From NCBI GenBank assembly GCA_032718475.1, contig JAUCBJ010008494.1:1-64000 (forward strand): DNA of 64,000 nucleotides. Direction: 5' to 3'. The notes under the pieces were generated by a model. It was not told the origin of the DNA. It made no database searches and saw nothing but the letters and a program-made list of their open reading frames with translations. Each line of letters begins with the position of its first letter. Positions within the stretch are counted from its first letter, which is position 1. The position numbers and the translations under genes were made by a program. This document shows positions 31,565 to 41,074 of this stretch, piece by piece. Source of the DNA: Nemertoderma westbladi (Eukaryota; Xenacoelomorpha; Nemertodermatida; Nemertodermatidae).

Positions 31565-34500
31565 TTTGTATTTTTAGCTTTTGTTTACTGTGTGATATGT
31601 GACACAATATGCTATCTATCATACAGTAGCTGCCTTTTAATTTGAGCATAGCTTTAAATTCTGATAATTGTTTGGTATTAGTTGGCATTGATCCAGTAAG
31701 TAACAATTCTATCATCGGTTGGATATTTCGATCGTTATGTTGTAATTCTCTTAATTTCCCTAAAGAACAAAATTGTGTGTGTTCTGAAAAATAATGTTTG
31801 TCATTATTCACTAAAAATATGACGTCATCGGCAAAATCATTGGACGGAGGGCTGTCACTGTTATGTGTGTCTGTATCATTGTCAATATTGGTATCGCTTG
31901 ACATATTGTCAGCATCCACATTCGTATCACCAGACACATTCTTACTCTCTACTGCTGTAAATTGTCTATAACTACGAGATTGGTCTGGTCCCGACTCACA
32001 TGTTACGTCTTGTTCAGGAAAAACTGCAAAACAAAAGTTATCACCTGAGTCATTCTCAGTTACTATATTCTGTTGGATTTGCTCGTTATTTATTCTAGAA
32101 CGTTCTATACAATTGTCAAATTCTACATCTGGCTTACTTATGTGAGGGATTCGAGACAGACAATCGGCCCGGTTGTACTTTCCTTGTTTATACATGCAAT
32201 TGTAACGAAAGACTGATAGTTTGTGCGCCCATCTCTGTAACCGGCCAGGGAGTTCACGCTTAGTGTTCAAACAACTCAATGGGCTATGATCAGATATCAA
32301 AGTAAACTCACGTCCCAACAGATAAAATCGAAATTTTTCTGTTGCCCAGACAACGCTCAAGCCCTCAAGCTCAGAGATGGACCACTTTCTCTCAGCAACC
32401 GTCAGACTTCTAGACGCATAGGCTATAACTCCATGGTCTTGGTATAAAACAGCACCTAAACTGAAACCGCTAGCATCTGTTTCTAAGTAGAAATGTCTGT
32501 CAAAATCTGGGTGTGAAAGTATGGGTGGGTTAACCATCCGTTTCTTCAACTCACAAAATGCTACATCACAATCACTGTCCCATATAAAACGAGTATCCTT
32601 ACGCAATAATAAATTCAAGGGAGCCACAATAGTGCTATATCCTTCTATAAACTTCCTATAAAATCCACACAAACCTAAGAAACTATGTAATTGTTTCGCG
32701 TTCGTTGGTTGTGGAAAATCAACCATTGTCTGGGTTTTACCGGGATCAACATGTACACCAGACTCATCTACTACATGGCCTAGGAACTTTACTGTAGTTG
32801 TACCGAATACAGACTTAGAGGGTTTCAGTTTCAGATTCAGGCTAATAATTCTACTAAGTACGGTTGCGACAAGTATAAGGTGTGCCTCCCATGTCTGAGA
32901 ATATAGTACAACATCATCTAAATACACTAACACAAAGTCAATACCTATCATAGCCAGTTGCATTAAGCGTTGACAAGTAGAGGGACAACCTTGCAAACCG
33001 TATGGCATTCTAGTAAAGTGATAGTTACCGTTGTGTGTGGTAAACCCTGTCTTAATTTGGTCGTCAGGAGTGAGGCCTACTTGCCAAAACATTGAACGAA
33101 AGTCCAACGCAGTGAAATATTTTGGTTTGGCTGCGCCTACCTCAGCAACCATTTCATCAATGCGTGGGAGTGGCCAAAACTGTGGAACTGAAACTAAATT
33201 TAAAGCGCGAAAATCTACTGCAAACCGATAATTACCATCCGGCTTTCTAACTAGAATAATGGGGGATGCCCATTCACCAGTACCCGGTCGTATTATGTCA
33301 TGTTGTAATAAGTTGTCTAACTGTCGTTGCCCTTCTGGTCTTAAACCTATAGGTACTGGGAAAGGTTTGGAACGGACAGCTTTAGCGTCTGGCTTTAAAC
33401 TAATTGTATGTTCGAACAAATCAGTCTTCCCTATATCAAACTCATGGTATGAAAAAGCGCCAGCGTTGTTACAGGCTAAGTTTAAAATTTCAACTTGCTC
33501 ATCTTTGGTAAGGTGACCTAAGGGTAGTTCACGTTCTAAATACGAACGGCGTTCTTCTACAGTAGTGGGACTGGGATGCTTTTCACCAACATTCGTTGAT
33601 GCTGCCAGGGCCATACACTTAGCTACACGCTGATTGGCATATATTGTTAAGGGATAATTGTTTGGGTTAAGTATCTGCACTGCTACATTACAACCCCCTG
33701 AATGTGTCAATGCTTGTGGGGTTGAAATGCTACGTGCTGTCAAAAAGTTACTCTTAGATGTTTCCATGGGCTCGACAAATACAGAATCATCGCTATCTGC
33801 TAGCCTGTCTATTTTGCCACGAATTATTGTTTGTGTTCCAGCTGGAATTTTCAGACGTTTCGTAGCTTTAATAAAATAGCAAAAAGGGTTTGTAGATTGG
33901 CGTTGCCGGGTGGGGGTTGATTCTGTTCTAGAAAAATATACGTGTTCACCAGACTGCATTATTAGACACCGGTTCCTAAAATCTAATGAAATAACGTTTC
34001 TATCCAAAAAATCGAGGCCTAATATCAATGACGGGCCTCCTTCATCAGACACTGTACTAGCCATATCAACAACCTGAAATTCCTGGGTAATGTTGTAACG
34101 GGCTGTAATCGAAATATCTAGGTAAATCACACCCAATACTTTCACTCGTCCACCAATCCCTCGAATCGAACTCAACTGACTGGGTTCGAATTTGACACCT
34201 GAAGGGACTTGTCGAGAATCTAATACTGAAAAATCACTACCAGGATCTACAAAACTTTCTACTGGACTATCCTGCAATTTGATTGTGAGATGCATATCAG
34301 GCCTATCTGTGTTTGGTGCTGAATACATAGTTTGACCTTGTGTGTGTTGTTGTCCATACGAGTTGTTGTTTGTATTAGATGCACGGGGTTGCATACAGTT
34401 ACGGCTTAAGTGCCCCACCCGTCCACAATTATAGCAGTCTCGAGTCTCACTCTGATATTGCTGATAAGGCTGTCGGTTGTACGTTTGATTAACTGCATTG

Positions 34501-35357
34501 CGTGGGTACCAGTACGATCTGTCGTTGGTTCTAGAATCTGGCATGTCTTGTCTAAATGGGTTGGTGTTATTATACCTAGGTTGAGGGTCACTAATTGAAC
34601 TACGTTTTGGTGCAGTTTGTAACTCAGTTAACTGTTTCTGTAGTTTAACTAATTCTGCTTCAAGATATGAATTATTATTGTTATTATTATTACCTGTTGG
34701 GGTAGACTTAATGTCAGATCGTGGGTTAAAAGTCTCCCTGTTATTGTCACGTTGTTGCAAGTCCCTAGTATTCTTATTCGTCCAATAATTATTGCCAACA
34801 GGGATACATGTCTCGGTTTTATTTCCCCACCCAGTAGAACCCAAATTTGATTCTTGGAGAAGATACAGTTCTTCGCGTTTTGCACGTCGAACTGCTTCTT
34901 CGAAACATTTTGGCTCAGTAAGTCTAATATTTCTGGCTAAATCGGGAGATATTCCTCGAAAAAACATCGGTAAAAGTAAATTTTCCCTCTCTTCGATAGC
35001 CATAGATGGAAATGACTGCTGCCCCAACCTATGTATATCTGTAGCATAATCACCAACACTTTCCCCTACTCTCTGTCTACGATCTAGCAAACAATTATAT
35101 AAAAAGGCCGTGTCTTGTGGGCCAAACTTTGCACGTAATGTGGTACAAATTTCCAAAAAAATTTCCTGGTCATCGGTAGAAAGTTCATCTAATACACGTG
35201 CTGCTGCACCTACAATATAAATTGGGACAATCTTACCAAGCATTTCATTAGTCCACTCACGGAGTTTTGCAATCCTGTTGACCAACTTGATCCATGCATC
35301 AACATCCCCAGTCCCATCAAAAGAATCCGGTTCTTTACGAATTCCATCAGCCATCAT
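31512..35357 (-). CDS. Gypsy Gag-Pol: capsid, nucleocapsid, protease, RT, RNase H
   Basis: 1281 codons from ATG at 35357, though Gag probably starts further upstream (see 35358-35761). Residues 1-180 are a retrotransposon Gag domain; 308-321 form a CCHC knuckle (CYNCGRVGHLSRNC). The protease has DPGSDF at 371-376, with Pro in place of Ser/Thr in the D-S/T-G triad, and ILGLDFL at 445-451. RT runs from about 650 to 830 with ILVRKPDG (~701), ALDFRSMFWQV (~750) and VYLDDVVLYS (active site 812-815). RNase H has TDASGFSLG (~960), ELEGL (~996) and SDHSPL (1022-1027). The frame is lost after IVIPKILRR; the integrase resumes one frame away at 31564. Gag and Pol are in one frame, as in several gypsy lineages. 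Confidence 0.95.
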   Translation of the reverse strand: MMADGIRKEPDSFDGTGDVDAWIKLVNRIAKLREWTNEMLGKIVPIYIVGAAARVLDELSTDDQEIFLEICTTLRAKFGPQDTAFLYNCLLDRRQRVGESVGDYATDIHRLGQQSFPSMAIEERENLLLPMFFRGISPDLARNIRLTEPKCFEEAVRRAKREELYLLQESNLGSTGWGNKTETCIPVGNNYWTNKNTRDLQQRDNNRETFNPRSDIKSTPTGNNNNNNNSYLEAELVKLQKQLTELQTAPKRSSISDPQPRYNNTNPFRQDMPDSRTNDRSYWYPRNAVNQTYNRQPYQQYQSETRDCYNCGRVGHLSRNCMQPRASNTNNNSYGQQHTQGQTMYSAPNTDRPDMHLTIKLQDSPVESFVDPGSDFSVLDSRQVPSGVKFEPSQLSSIRGIGGRVKVLGVIYLDISITARYNITQEFQVVDMASTVSDEGGPSLILGLDFLDRNVISLDFRNRCLIMQSGEHVYFSRTESTPTRQRQSTNPFCYFIKATKRLKIPAGTQTIIRGKIDRLADSDDSVFVEPMETSKSNFLTARSISTPQALTHSGGCNVAVQILNPNNYPLTIYANQRVAKCMALAASTNVGEKHPSPTTVEERRSYLERELPLGHLTKDEQVEILNLACNNAGAFSYHEFDIGKTDLFEHTISLKPDAKAVRSKPFPVPIGLRPEGQRQLDNLLQHDIIRPGTGEWASPIILVRKPDGNYRFAVDFRALNLVSVPQFWPLPRIDEMVAEVGAAKPKYFTALDFRSMFWQVGLTPDDQIKTGFTTHNGNYHFTRMPYGLQGCPSTCQRLMQLAMIGIDFVLVYLDDVVLYSQTWEAHLILVATVLSRIISLNLKLKPSKSVFGTTTVKFLGHVVDESGVHVDPGKTQTMVDFPQPTNAKQLHSFLGLCGFYRKFIEGYSTIVAPLNLLLRKDTRFIWDSDCDVAFCELKKRMVNPPILSHPDFDRHFYLETDASGFSLGAVLYQDHGVIAYASRSLTVAERKWSISELEGLSVVWATEKFRFYLLGREFTLISDHSPLSCLNTKRELPGRLQRWAHKLSVFRYNCMYKQGKYNRADCLSRIPHISKPDVEFDNCIERSRINNEQIQQNIVTENDSGDNFCFAVFPEQDVTCESGPDQSRSYRQFTAVESKNVSGDTNVDADNMSSDTNIDNDTDTHNSDSPPSNDFADDVIFLVNNDKHYFSEHTQFCSLGKLRELQHNDRNIQPMIELLLTGSMPTNTKQLSEFKAMLKLKGSYCMIDSILCHISHSKQKLKIQIVIPKILRRQRQVTHGR

Positions 35358-35761
35358 TGAGTTTGTCGGTGGGTTCGTTGGTGGGTTCGAAGTCGAGTTC
35401 GTTGGCGGGTTCTTTGGCGGGTTCGAAGTCGAGTTCGTTGGCGGTTCGAAGTCGAGTTCGTTGGCGGGTTCGTTGGCGGGTTCGAAGTCGAGTTCGTTGG
35501 CGGGTTCTTTGGCGGGTTCGAAGTCGAAACGTTTGTTGGATCCAGCGTTGAATACACGATGGCGTCGAGATTCTCATGGAGAACAGCAGATCGCGAATGT
35601 AATTGACTTTCAGTTTGTAGTGAATTAGATCGAGCACGTTGAATTCTTTGGGTCCTCGAATCGCTAGGAAGTTTGAGACTTGCCGAATTAGCGCGACTCC
35701 GAGTGTTAACGTTAGCTTTCAAAGATACTTTAGCTTTTGGTATTCGTGTTGAGGTTGACAT
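35358..35761 (-). pseudogene. Gypsy Gag N-terminal extension with a frame break in a tandem repeat
   Basis: A minus-strand frame opens at an ATG (35761; the frame itself reaches back to the LTR) and is Ser/Arg-rich (STSTRIPKAKVSLKANVNT, RARSNSLQTESQLHSRSAV). It then enters a Pro/Thr/Asn/Ser repeat (STSNPPTNPPTN). At about 35449 one repeat unit reads GGCGGTTCG where the others read GGCGGGTTCG. Losing this base ends the frame, although the same NSTSNPPTNPPTN wording continues in the frame that leads into the ATG at 35357. So the break is visible and probably recent. Confidence 0.7.
35362..35525. repeat. Tandem repeat in the gypsy gag leader
   Basis: Units of GTTGGCGGGTTC and GAAGTCGAGTTC alternate about six times with small changes (GTTGGTGG, TTTGGCGG). 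The array codes the repetitive Pro/Thr/Asn/Ser tract in Gag. Confidence 0.9.
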
Positions 35762-35794
35762 CCAAGGAACGGTAGCCGCTTGTCGATAAACACC

Positions 35795-35812
35795 TCCCGG
35801 ACGGGCCCCCAC
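35795..35812 (-). promoter_or_regulatory. Gypsy primer-binding site, tRNA-Pro type
   Basis: Two bases inside the 5' LTR the minus strand reads TGGGGGCCCGTCCGGGAG. It differs by one or two bases from the well-known tRNA-Pro primer-binding site of murine gammaretroviruses, so tRNA-Pro is the likely primer. Confidence 0.75.
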
Positions 35813-35813
35813 A

Positions 35814-36214
35814 TGTGAGAGTTCACCCCAGGTCCCGGGATTCAGGGTCGATATGGTTTGTTGTAAATATACAATTTCTTAAAGTTACAGACTTTATTTT
35901 CATTTGCTAAAAGTATCAGCGACAATACATACGGAAATACTACATAAATACAAAAACAAAACCTACACCAACCCACAACCTCGGACTCTACACTCTCGAT
36001 ACGGTACTGCCTATATCAAACCCCGTGCACAGAGCTCCAAATAGATGTAAACCACAGCTGTTTTACCTGTTAAGTGAATACAGGCTGTTAGCGATAAGCC
36101 TAACAATAGAGTGACACATTTCCATCTGGGTCCACAATAGAGCTCTGCACAATATCCCAAATCAACTCAACCAATATCCCCAGGATGAGGCACCCTATGA
36201 GACGTACTATCACA
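35814..36214 (-). repeat. Gypsy 5' LTR
   Basis: 401 bp matching 29111-29511 with four substitutions. It contains AATAAA (minus) at 35893-35898 and should hold the promoter. It is flanked on the right by CACG. Confidence 0.95.
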
Positions 36215-36218
36215 CACG

Positions 36219-37707
36219 CACATATCCAAAAATTCCCTAATCAATAATGTACGATATATTTCAGTGTCATATTCGTCATCAGCATCCCAAAAAACCTACA
36301 TGGTCATAAAATCAATTTGATTTAATTAAGGATAAATAAATCTAGTTTGTAATGCAAAACATGATTCAAAAGTGTTCATCCGTGGGAGTTAGTGTGGAGT
36401 CCCCCTTGCCTTGTACGTAAAAACAAGAGAAGGAAGCAAGTGAAAGAGTACCTTTTAATATTGCCTCCAGTAGTGCTTCATATATATAAATTTACATTAC
36501 CACGAATTATTATGAACCCGAATTTGTGGGGCAAAGGGCTTTAAAATTTACATCACAAATCAATATCGCCGCAGGCTGGCTTCCCCATCCATTGCATTAG
36601 CTACAGTACTGTCTGGCCAGCAGACATAGATTATTCGCCTTCAAGCTCGATATATTGCCTTCTCTAACAATGGCATCGCCGTTCACTCCATGTAAATAAT
36701 TAAATGTTCTAGAATATTTTATAGACAGCACGAATTCGCTGCCTAACTGCAGAGGGGAAATGTTCCTACAACTGGCGTTATAAATTCCATGAGATAATTT
36801 TAATCAATATTGATGGTGTCATTTGTATGATGTTAGCACAACTTTTACATGTTAGCAGAACTCCAGTCAATGATTTTTTAATGTTCAAGAAAAGGACGCT
36901 AAAGGGATACACGATTTTTTTCCCTCACATTTCAGGTATTGAAAAGTGGCACTTGTGCTAACATTACAGAGTACATGGGGACCCTATCAAAATGTCGGAC
37001 ACATGTCCCTGATCAAATGTCAGCTCAACTTGTTACCACTATTTTTTGTCACCACAACTGCCATTTTTGATAGCCAAATGTTAGCACAACTCCACGTCCA
37101 TATCATACCATAGGTTTGTAAGCTATAGCCGTTATTTAAACCGGTTAAAGCCTAGGTTATAATAATTTACAGTGATTAACAGAAAATAACAGCCGCAATT
37201 AAAATCTAATTAATTTTCATTTCTTTTATTATTTTTATTAATTAATAATTGATTCGAGTCACAACAAATTATGTCATAGGGAGTACATGAGTCAGTGGTC
37301 TCAGTGCTATTTGCTGTATATTATTAGTTTGGGGTGCCGACAGCGACAGACCACTAACAAAGTAAAGGCATAGCATGTGTAATGGCTCTTAGCTTATGCC
37401 GCCCCAGCATGTAAAACCAATTATCTGCTGTGGAATGGAATTCCACGAAATTTCGAAATTTACTAAAGTCTTCCCAAGAAATTAGACAGCCAACTAACCC
37501 ACACACAGGAGGCCGCCAACCAAAGAGATTGGCCTCCTGGCACTGAGCTTCGAGCTTGCCTAGTCGCAAAGGAACTATGCAGGTAGTAATGTGTACTAAA
37601 CAATACTAATGGCTACAATACATTATAACTTGTGGGGCGAGCCACGAAGTTGGCGGAGCATTAGCGAATTGACACTGTTAGGGGGTGGGTCAATTTATGC
37701 AAATAGT
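36219..37707. other. Gene-free AT-rich stretch
   Basis: No supported gene. An inverted GTCGCTGA-type motif at 36276-36297, similar to that at 28996-29025, lies just beyond the LTR. GTTAGCACAAC recurs at about 36833 and 37078. The GTGGGGCGAGCCACGAAGT motif lies at 37632-37650. Confidence 0.4.
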
Positions 37708-37773
37708 TGTCGTCGTCGTCGTCGTCGTTGTTGTCGTCGTCGTCGTCGTCGTCGTTGTCGTCGTCGTCGTCGT
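37708..37773. repeat. GTC trinucleotide microsatellite
   Basis: About 22 units of GTC with two GTT variants. The Arg-rich plus-strand frame over it is an artefact. Confidence 0.95.
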
Positions 37774-38860
37774 TACGATTTTGACATGCTAATAACTTTG
37801 TCGGATTTAAAGCTGCCAAGTTGAAAATTTGTAGGTATCAATATGAGAAAAAGTTGAGATTTTTGAGAGACTTTCAGACACCATCAGTGCAATGGTCTCC
37901 CGCTAGAGGGCCACATGTCTAAACATTAAATGCCCTCCCATTTCTTTGCTTTTAATCCGTTTAAGCTGAAACTTGGCAGATATGTATTAGACCATTAGCT
38001 GTGACTTTCAAAGGAGGCGAATCCATCTGCAGTTCTCCAGTCTGCCGCTAGAGGGCCAAAGGTCTGAAAGTGAAATCGTTGTCGTCGTTACGATTTTGAC
38101 ATGCTAATAACTTTGTCGGATTTAAAGCTGCCAAGTTGAAAATTTGTAGGTATCAATATGAGCTAAAGTTGAGATTTTTGAGAGACTTTCAGACACCATC
38201 AGTGCAATGGTCTCCCGCTAGAGGGCCACATGTCTAAACATTAAATGCCCTCCCATTTCTTTGCTTTTAATCCGTTTAAGCTGAAACTTGGCAGATATGT
38301 ATTAGACCATTAGCTGTGACTTTCAAAGGAGGCGAATCCATCTGCAGTTCTCCAGTCTGCCGCTAGAGGGCCAAATGTCTGAAAGTGAAATCGTTGTCGT
38401 CGTTATGCTATATTGACATGCTTATAACTTTGTCGAATTTAAAGCTGCCAAGTTGAAAATTTGTTTTGTTGAAAATCAGTTCAACAGTCACCCGCTATAG
38501 GACTACTTTATGCCTGAAAGTGAATAGATTCTCCCGTCTCATTGATTTTAATCAGTTTAAGCTGAATCTTGCCATATATTCTGGACCACATGCTGCGTCT
38601 TTGTGGGGGGGGGGGGGGGGGGGGGGGGGGGGAGAGATTTAATCGGTCTGCCGCTATACGACGAAATTTCTGAAAGTGAGATCCGTCTCTCATTTCGTTA
38701 TCCGTTATTCAAGATGAAACTTGGCCGATGTACAGTACGTATGTACTATTCATCCATAGGCTGTGTCTTTGTGGGGCTGGAGACCCTAATCCATCTTCAG
38801 TTCTCACTATACCGCTAGAGTCAGAAATGTCTGAATAGAAATGAAAGAGGTAAAAAGTGA
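37772..38860. repeat. 315-bp tandem repeat, two near-identical and two decayed units
   Basis: Unit 1 (37772-38086) and unit 2 (38087-38401) are both 315 bp and differ at only a few positions (GAGAAAAAG/GAGCTAAAG, AAAGGTC/AAATGTC). The next ~450 bp hold two clearly diverged units with the same landmarks (TTTAAGCTGAAACTTGGC, CCGCTAGAGGGCC, TGTCTGAAAGTGA). A 28-bp G-run (38605-38632) interrupts the third. Confidence 0.9.
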
Positions 38861-39580
38861 TTAGGCGAAATCTGCTTAAAATTTGCTAATACAGTAATAC
38901 TTTCGAATTAGTACTTAAATTAAATTTAAGTCACGTGCTGCGCGAAGGCCCCACTTCGTGTAAGCTTGTACAATTATATAGTCATAGTCCACAATTATGT
39001 ACATAAATAGTTTACTTTAAAACAAATTAGATTTTCAATAAAATTACCTTATCAGATTATTAAAATTAAATTACGTACATTTTTAGAAGGTATTTTAGGG
39101 GGTGCGCTGGCGTTAGCGCTTGGATTTATTTATTTCTTTATTTACATTTATTAGTATAATTAGAGACAGGGGCAGGAAGGAAGCTTGTCGATTTTACACA
39201 ATTACTGTATAAGCAAATGCAATGCAACAGCAGCCATCGCGCTGCTACGTCAATGGAGGTCTTTGGCCTTGATTCTGATTTAAGGAACATTAAAACTAAT
39301 TTCTAATATAACAATAATAATTTTCAAATATTACAAAGGATGTTTTTCTGAACTAATTGTTAGTGTAATAATAGGCCCTGCCCTACAAGAACAAGACTCA
39401 GTCTGGGACACTACCACAACACTGCCACACATACCGGCAAATCACTCGAAACGCTAACGTGCTCTTTTTCGTCCAAAGTGCTAACTGTTCCAGACGCATG
39501 CAAATCAACTATACACCTAACTAACAAATTCTCTGGAAGGTCGCTAGAGTACAAGGGTGGTAAAGACTACACATATACCA
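38861..39580. other. Gene-free stretch
   Basis: No supported gene or element; a short ATTTATTTATTTCTTTATTT tract lies near 39125-39145. Confidence 0.4.
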
Positions 39581-39850
39581 TAGCCCTAACTGCATTGTAT
39601 ATTAATGTTGTGCTAACTGCAAACCTGAACAGTATTACTATACACCTAACTGCAAGGTCTAATTAATGTTGTGCTAACTGCAAACCTGAACAGTATTACT
39701 ATACACCTAACTGCAAGGTCTAATTAATGTTGTGCTAACTGCAAACCCGAACAGTATTATTATACACCTAACTGCATGGTCAAATTAATGTTGTGCTAAT
39801 TGCAAACCCGAACAGTATTATTATACACCTGACTGCATGGTTTATTCATG
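39581..39850. repeat. 61-bp tandem repeat
   Basis: Four units containing AACAGTATTACTATACACCT, AACTGCAAGGTCTAATTAAT and GTTGTGCTAACTGCAAACC; the last two units carry more changes (CATGGTCAAAT). Confidence 0.9.
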
Positions 39851-41074
39851 TTGTAGGCCTACTAACTAAGTGTTTAAACAGTCATTCGTCTCGTGATCCT
39901 TATTTTGGCATTCGGCCAATTCGCATTCGTGGGACCATGGAGCCCATAGGATACCCGAAAGATAATTGAAGAGTATCAAAAAAGAAAGATAGGCATCTGG
40001 CTGTTATCTTTGTTGACTTCTGCAAGGCCTTTGATTCAGTCTCTCTCTCACGTATGTTCAGCATACTTTCATTATATGGGATTCCTGATGAAATTATTGC
40101 AGCAATCAGATCAGTATACGATGGTTCGACAACATTTGTGTCTACTGCTGACGGTGACAGAGAACCATTTGAAGTGTAATGGGATGTCCTCCAGGGAGAC
40201 ACACTTGCACCATTCTTGTTCATAATTGTGGTTGACTATGTTCTACGCACGTCCTTAGATCATCATAATGATGATGGGGTGATGATAACTACACCTACTG
40301 GCTCCAGAAGTCGAGGAAATCCTGCCAAGTATCTATCTGATCTAGACTTTGCTGATGACTTAGGAGTACTCTCAGAATCACTAGAGGGAGCCCAACGGCT
40401 CCTCAGCTCATTAGAACATGCTGCTTCTAGTGTTGGTCTTTTTATTAACTCCAGAAAGACCACAATTTTGACAGTTAACTTTGAAAGTCCTCAGCAAGTC
40501 TCTGATCGGATGAGCATAAGCTCAAAGGATGGTATGCTTGAGCATGTGGACGACTTCTGTTACCTGGGATCATGGATCTGGAAGTCAGATCAGGACCTTC
40601 GAATACGTAAGGGAAAGCATTGGGCAGCCTTGAATATGCTTTGCAGGATTTGGAAGTCACCGAGAATTAATCGGAAACTTAAGGTCCGTTTATTTAGAGC
40701 AGCAGTAGTTCCAGTACCTCTCTATGAGAGTCCATGTTGGGCTCTAACTGCTGAGGACACCAAATCTCTGGATGGCACATTCACAAGAATGCTACGCCGG
40801 GTACATTGTGTCAAGTACAATGCACACATCTCCAACCAGACACTAGATAACATTGGAGGTGTCTCATTGGTTTCCCCAAGCTTGACACTAGAACAAAATC
40901 GCCTCCGCTTTGCAGGACATTGCTTTCGCCGTGAGGACCAGCCAGTGCATAAACTTATACTTTGGCAGCCTCATGGACTGAATAAGCATGGTGGACAGCC
41001 CATGACTTTCTTGAGACGCATCTTAAAGGACACTGGCCTTGAAGATGCGGATGGTCTAGCAAATGTCATGGGTG

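Larger units (their letters stand above)
29111..36214 (-). mobile_element. Full-length Ty3/gypsy LTR retrotransposon
   Basis: Minus-strand element of 7104 bp. It has two 401-bp LTRs (TG...CA ends), a tRNA-Pro-type primer-binding site, gag, pol in the order protease-RT-RNase H-integrase, and a polypurine tract. CACG flanks both sides (29107-29110 and 36215-36218), a 4-bp target-site duplication. The LTRs differ at four positions that I can see, so insertion is recent. Two frame breaks were found, one in the gag leader repeat (~35449) and one between RNase H and integrase (~31512-31564). The integrase lacks a chromodomain. Confidence 0.95.

Noticed and set aside
35278-35628. Plus-strand frames with EFVGGFEV or RVRWRV repeats
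   Set aside because: Antisense of the gypsy gag tandem repeat.
37609-37824. Arg-rich plus-strand frame (RRRRRRCC type)
   Set aside because: Product of the GTC microsatellite.
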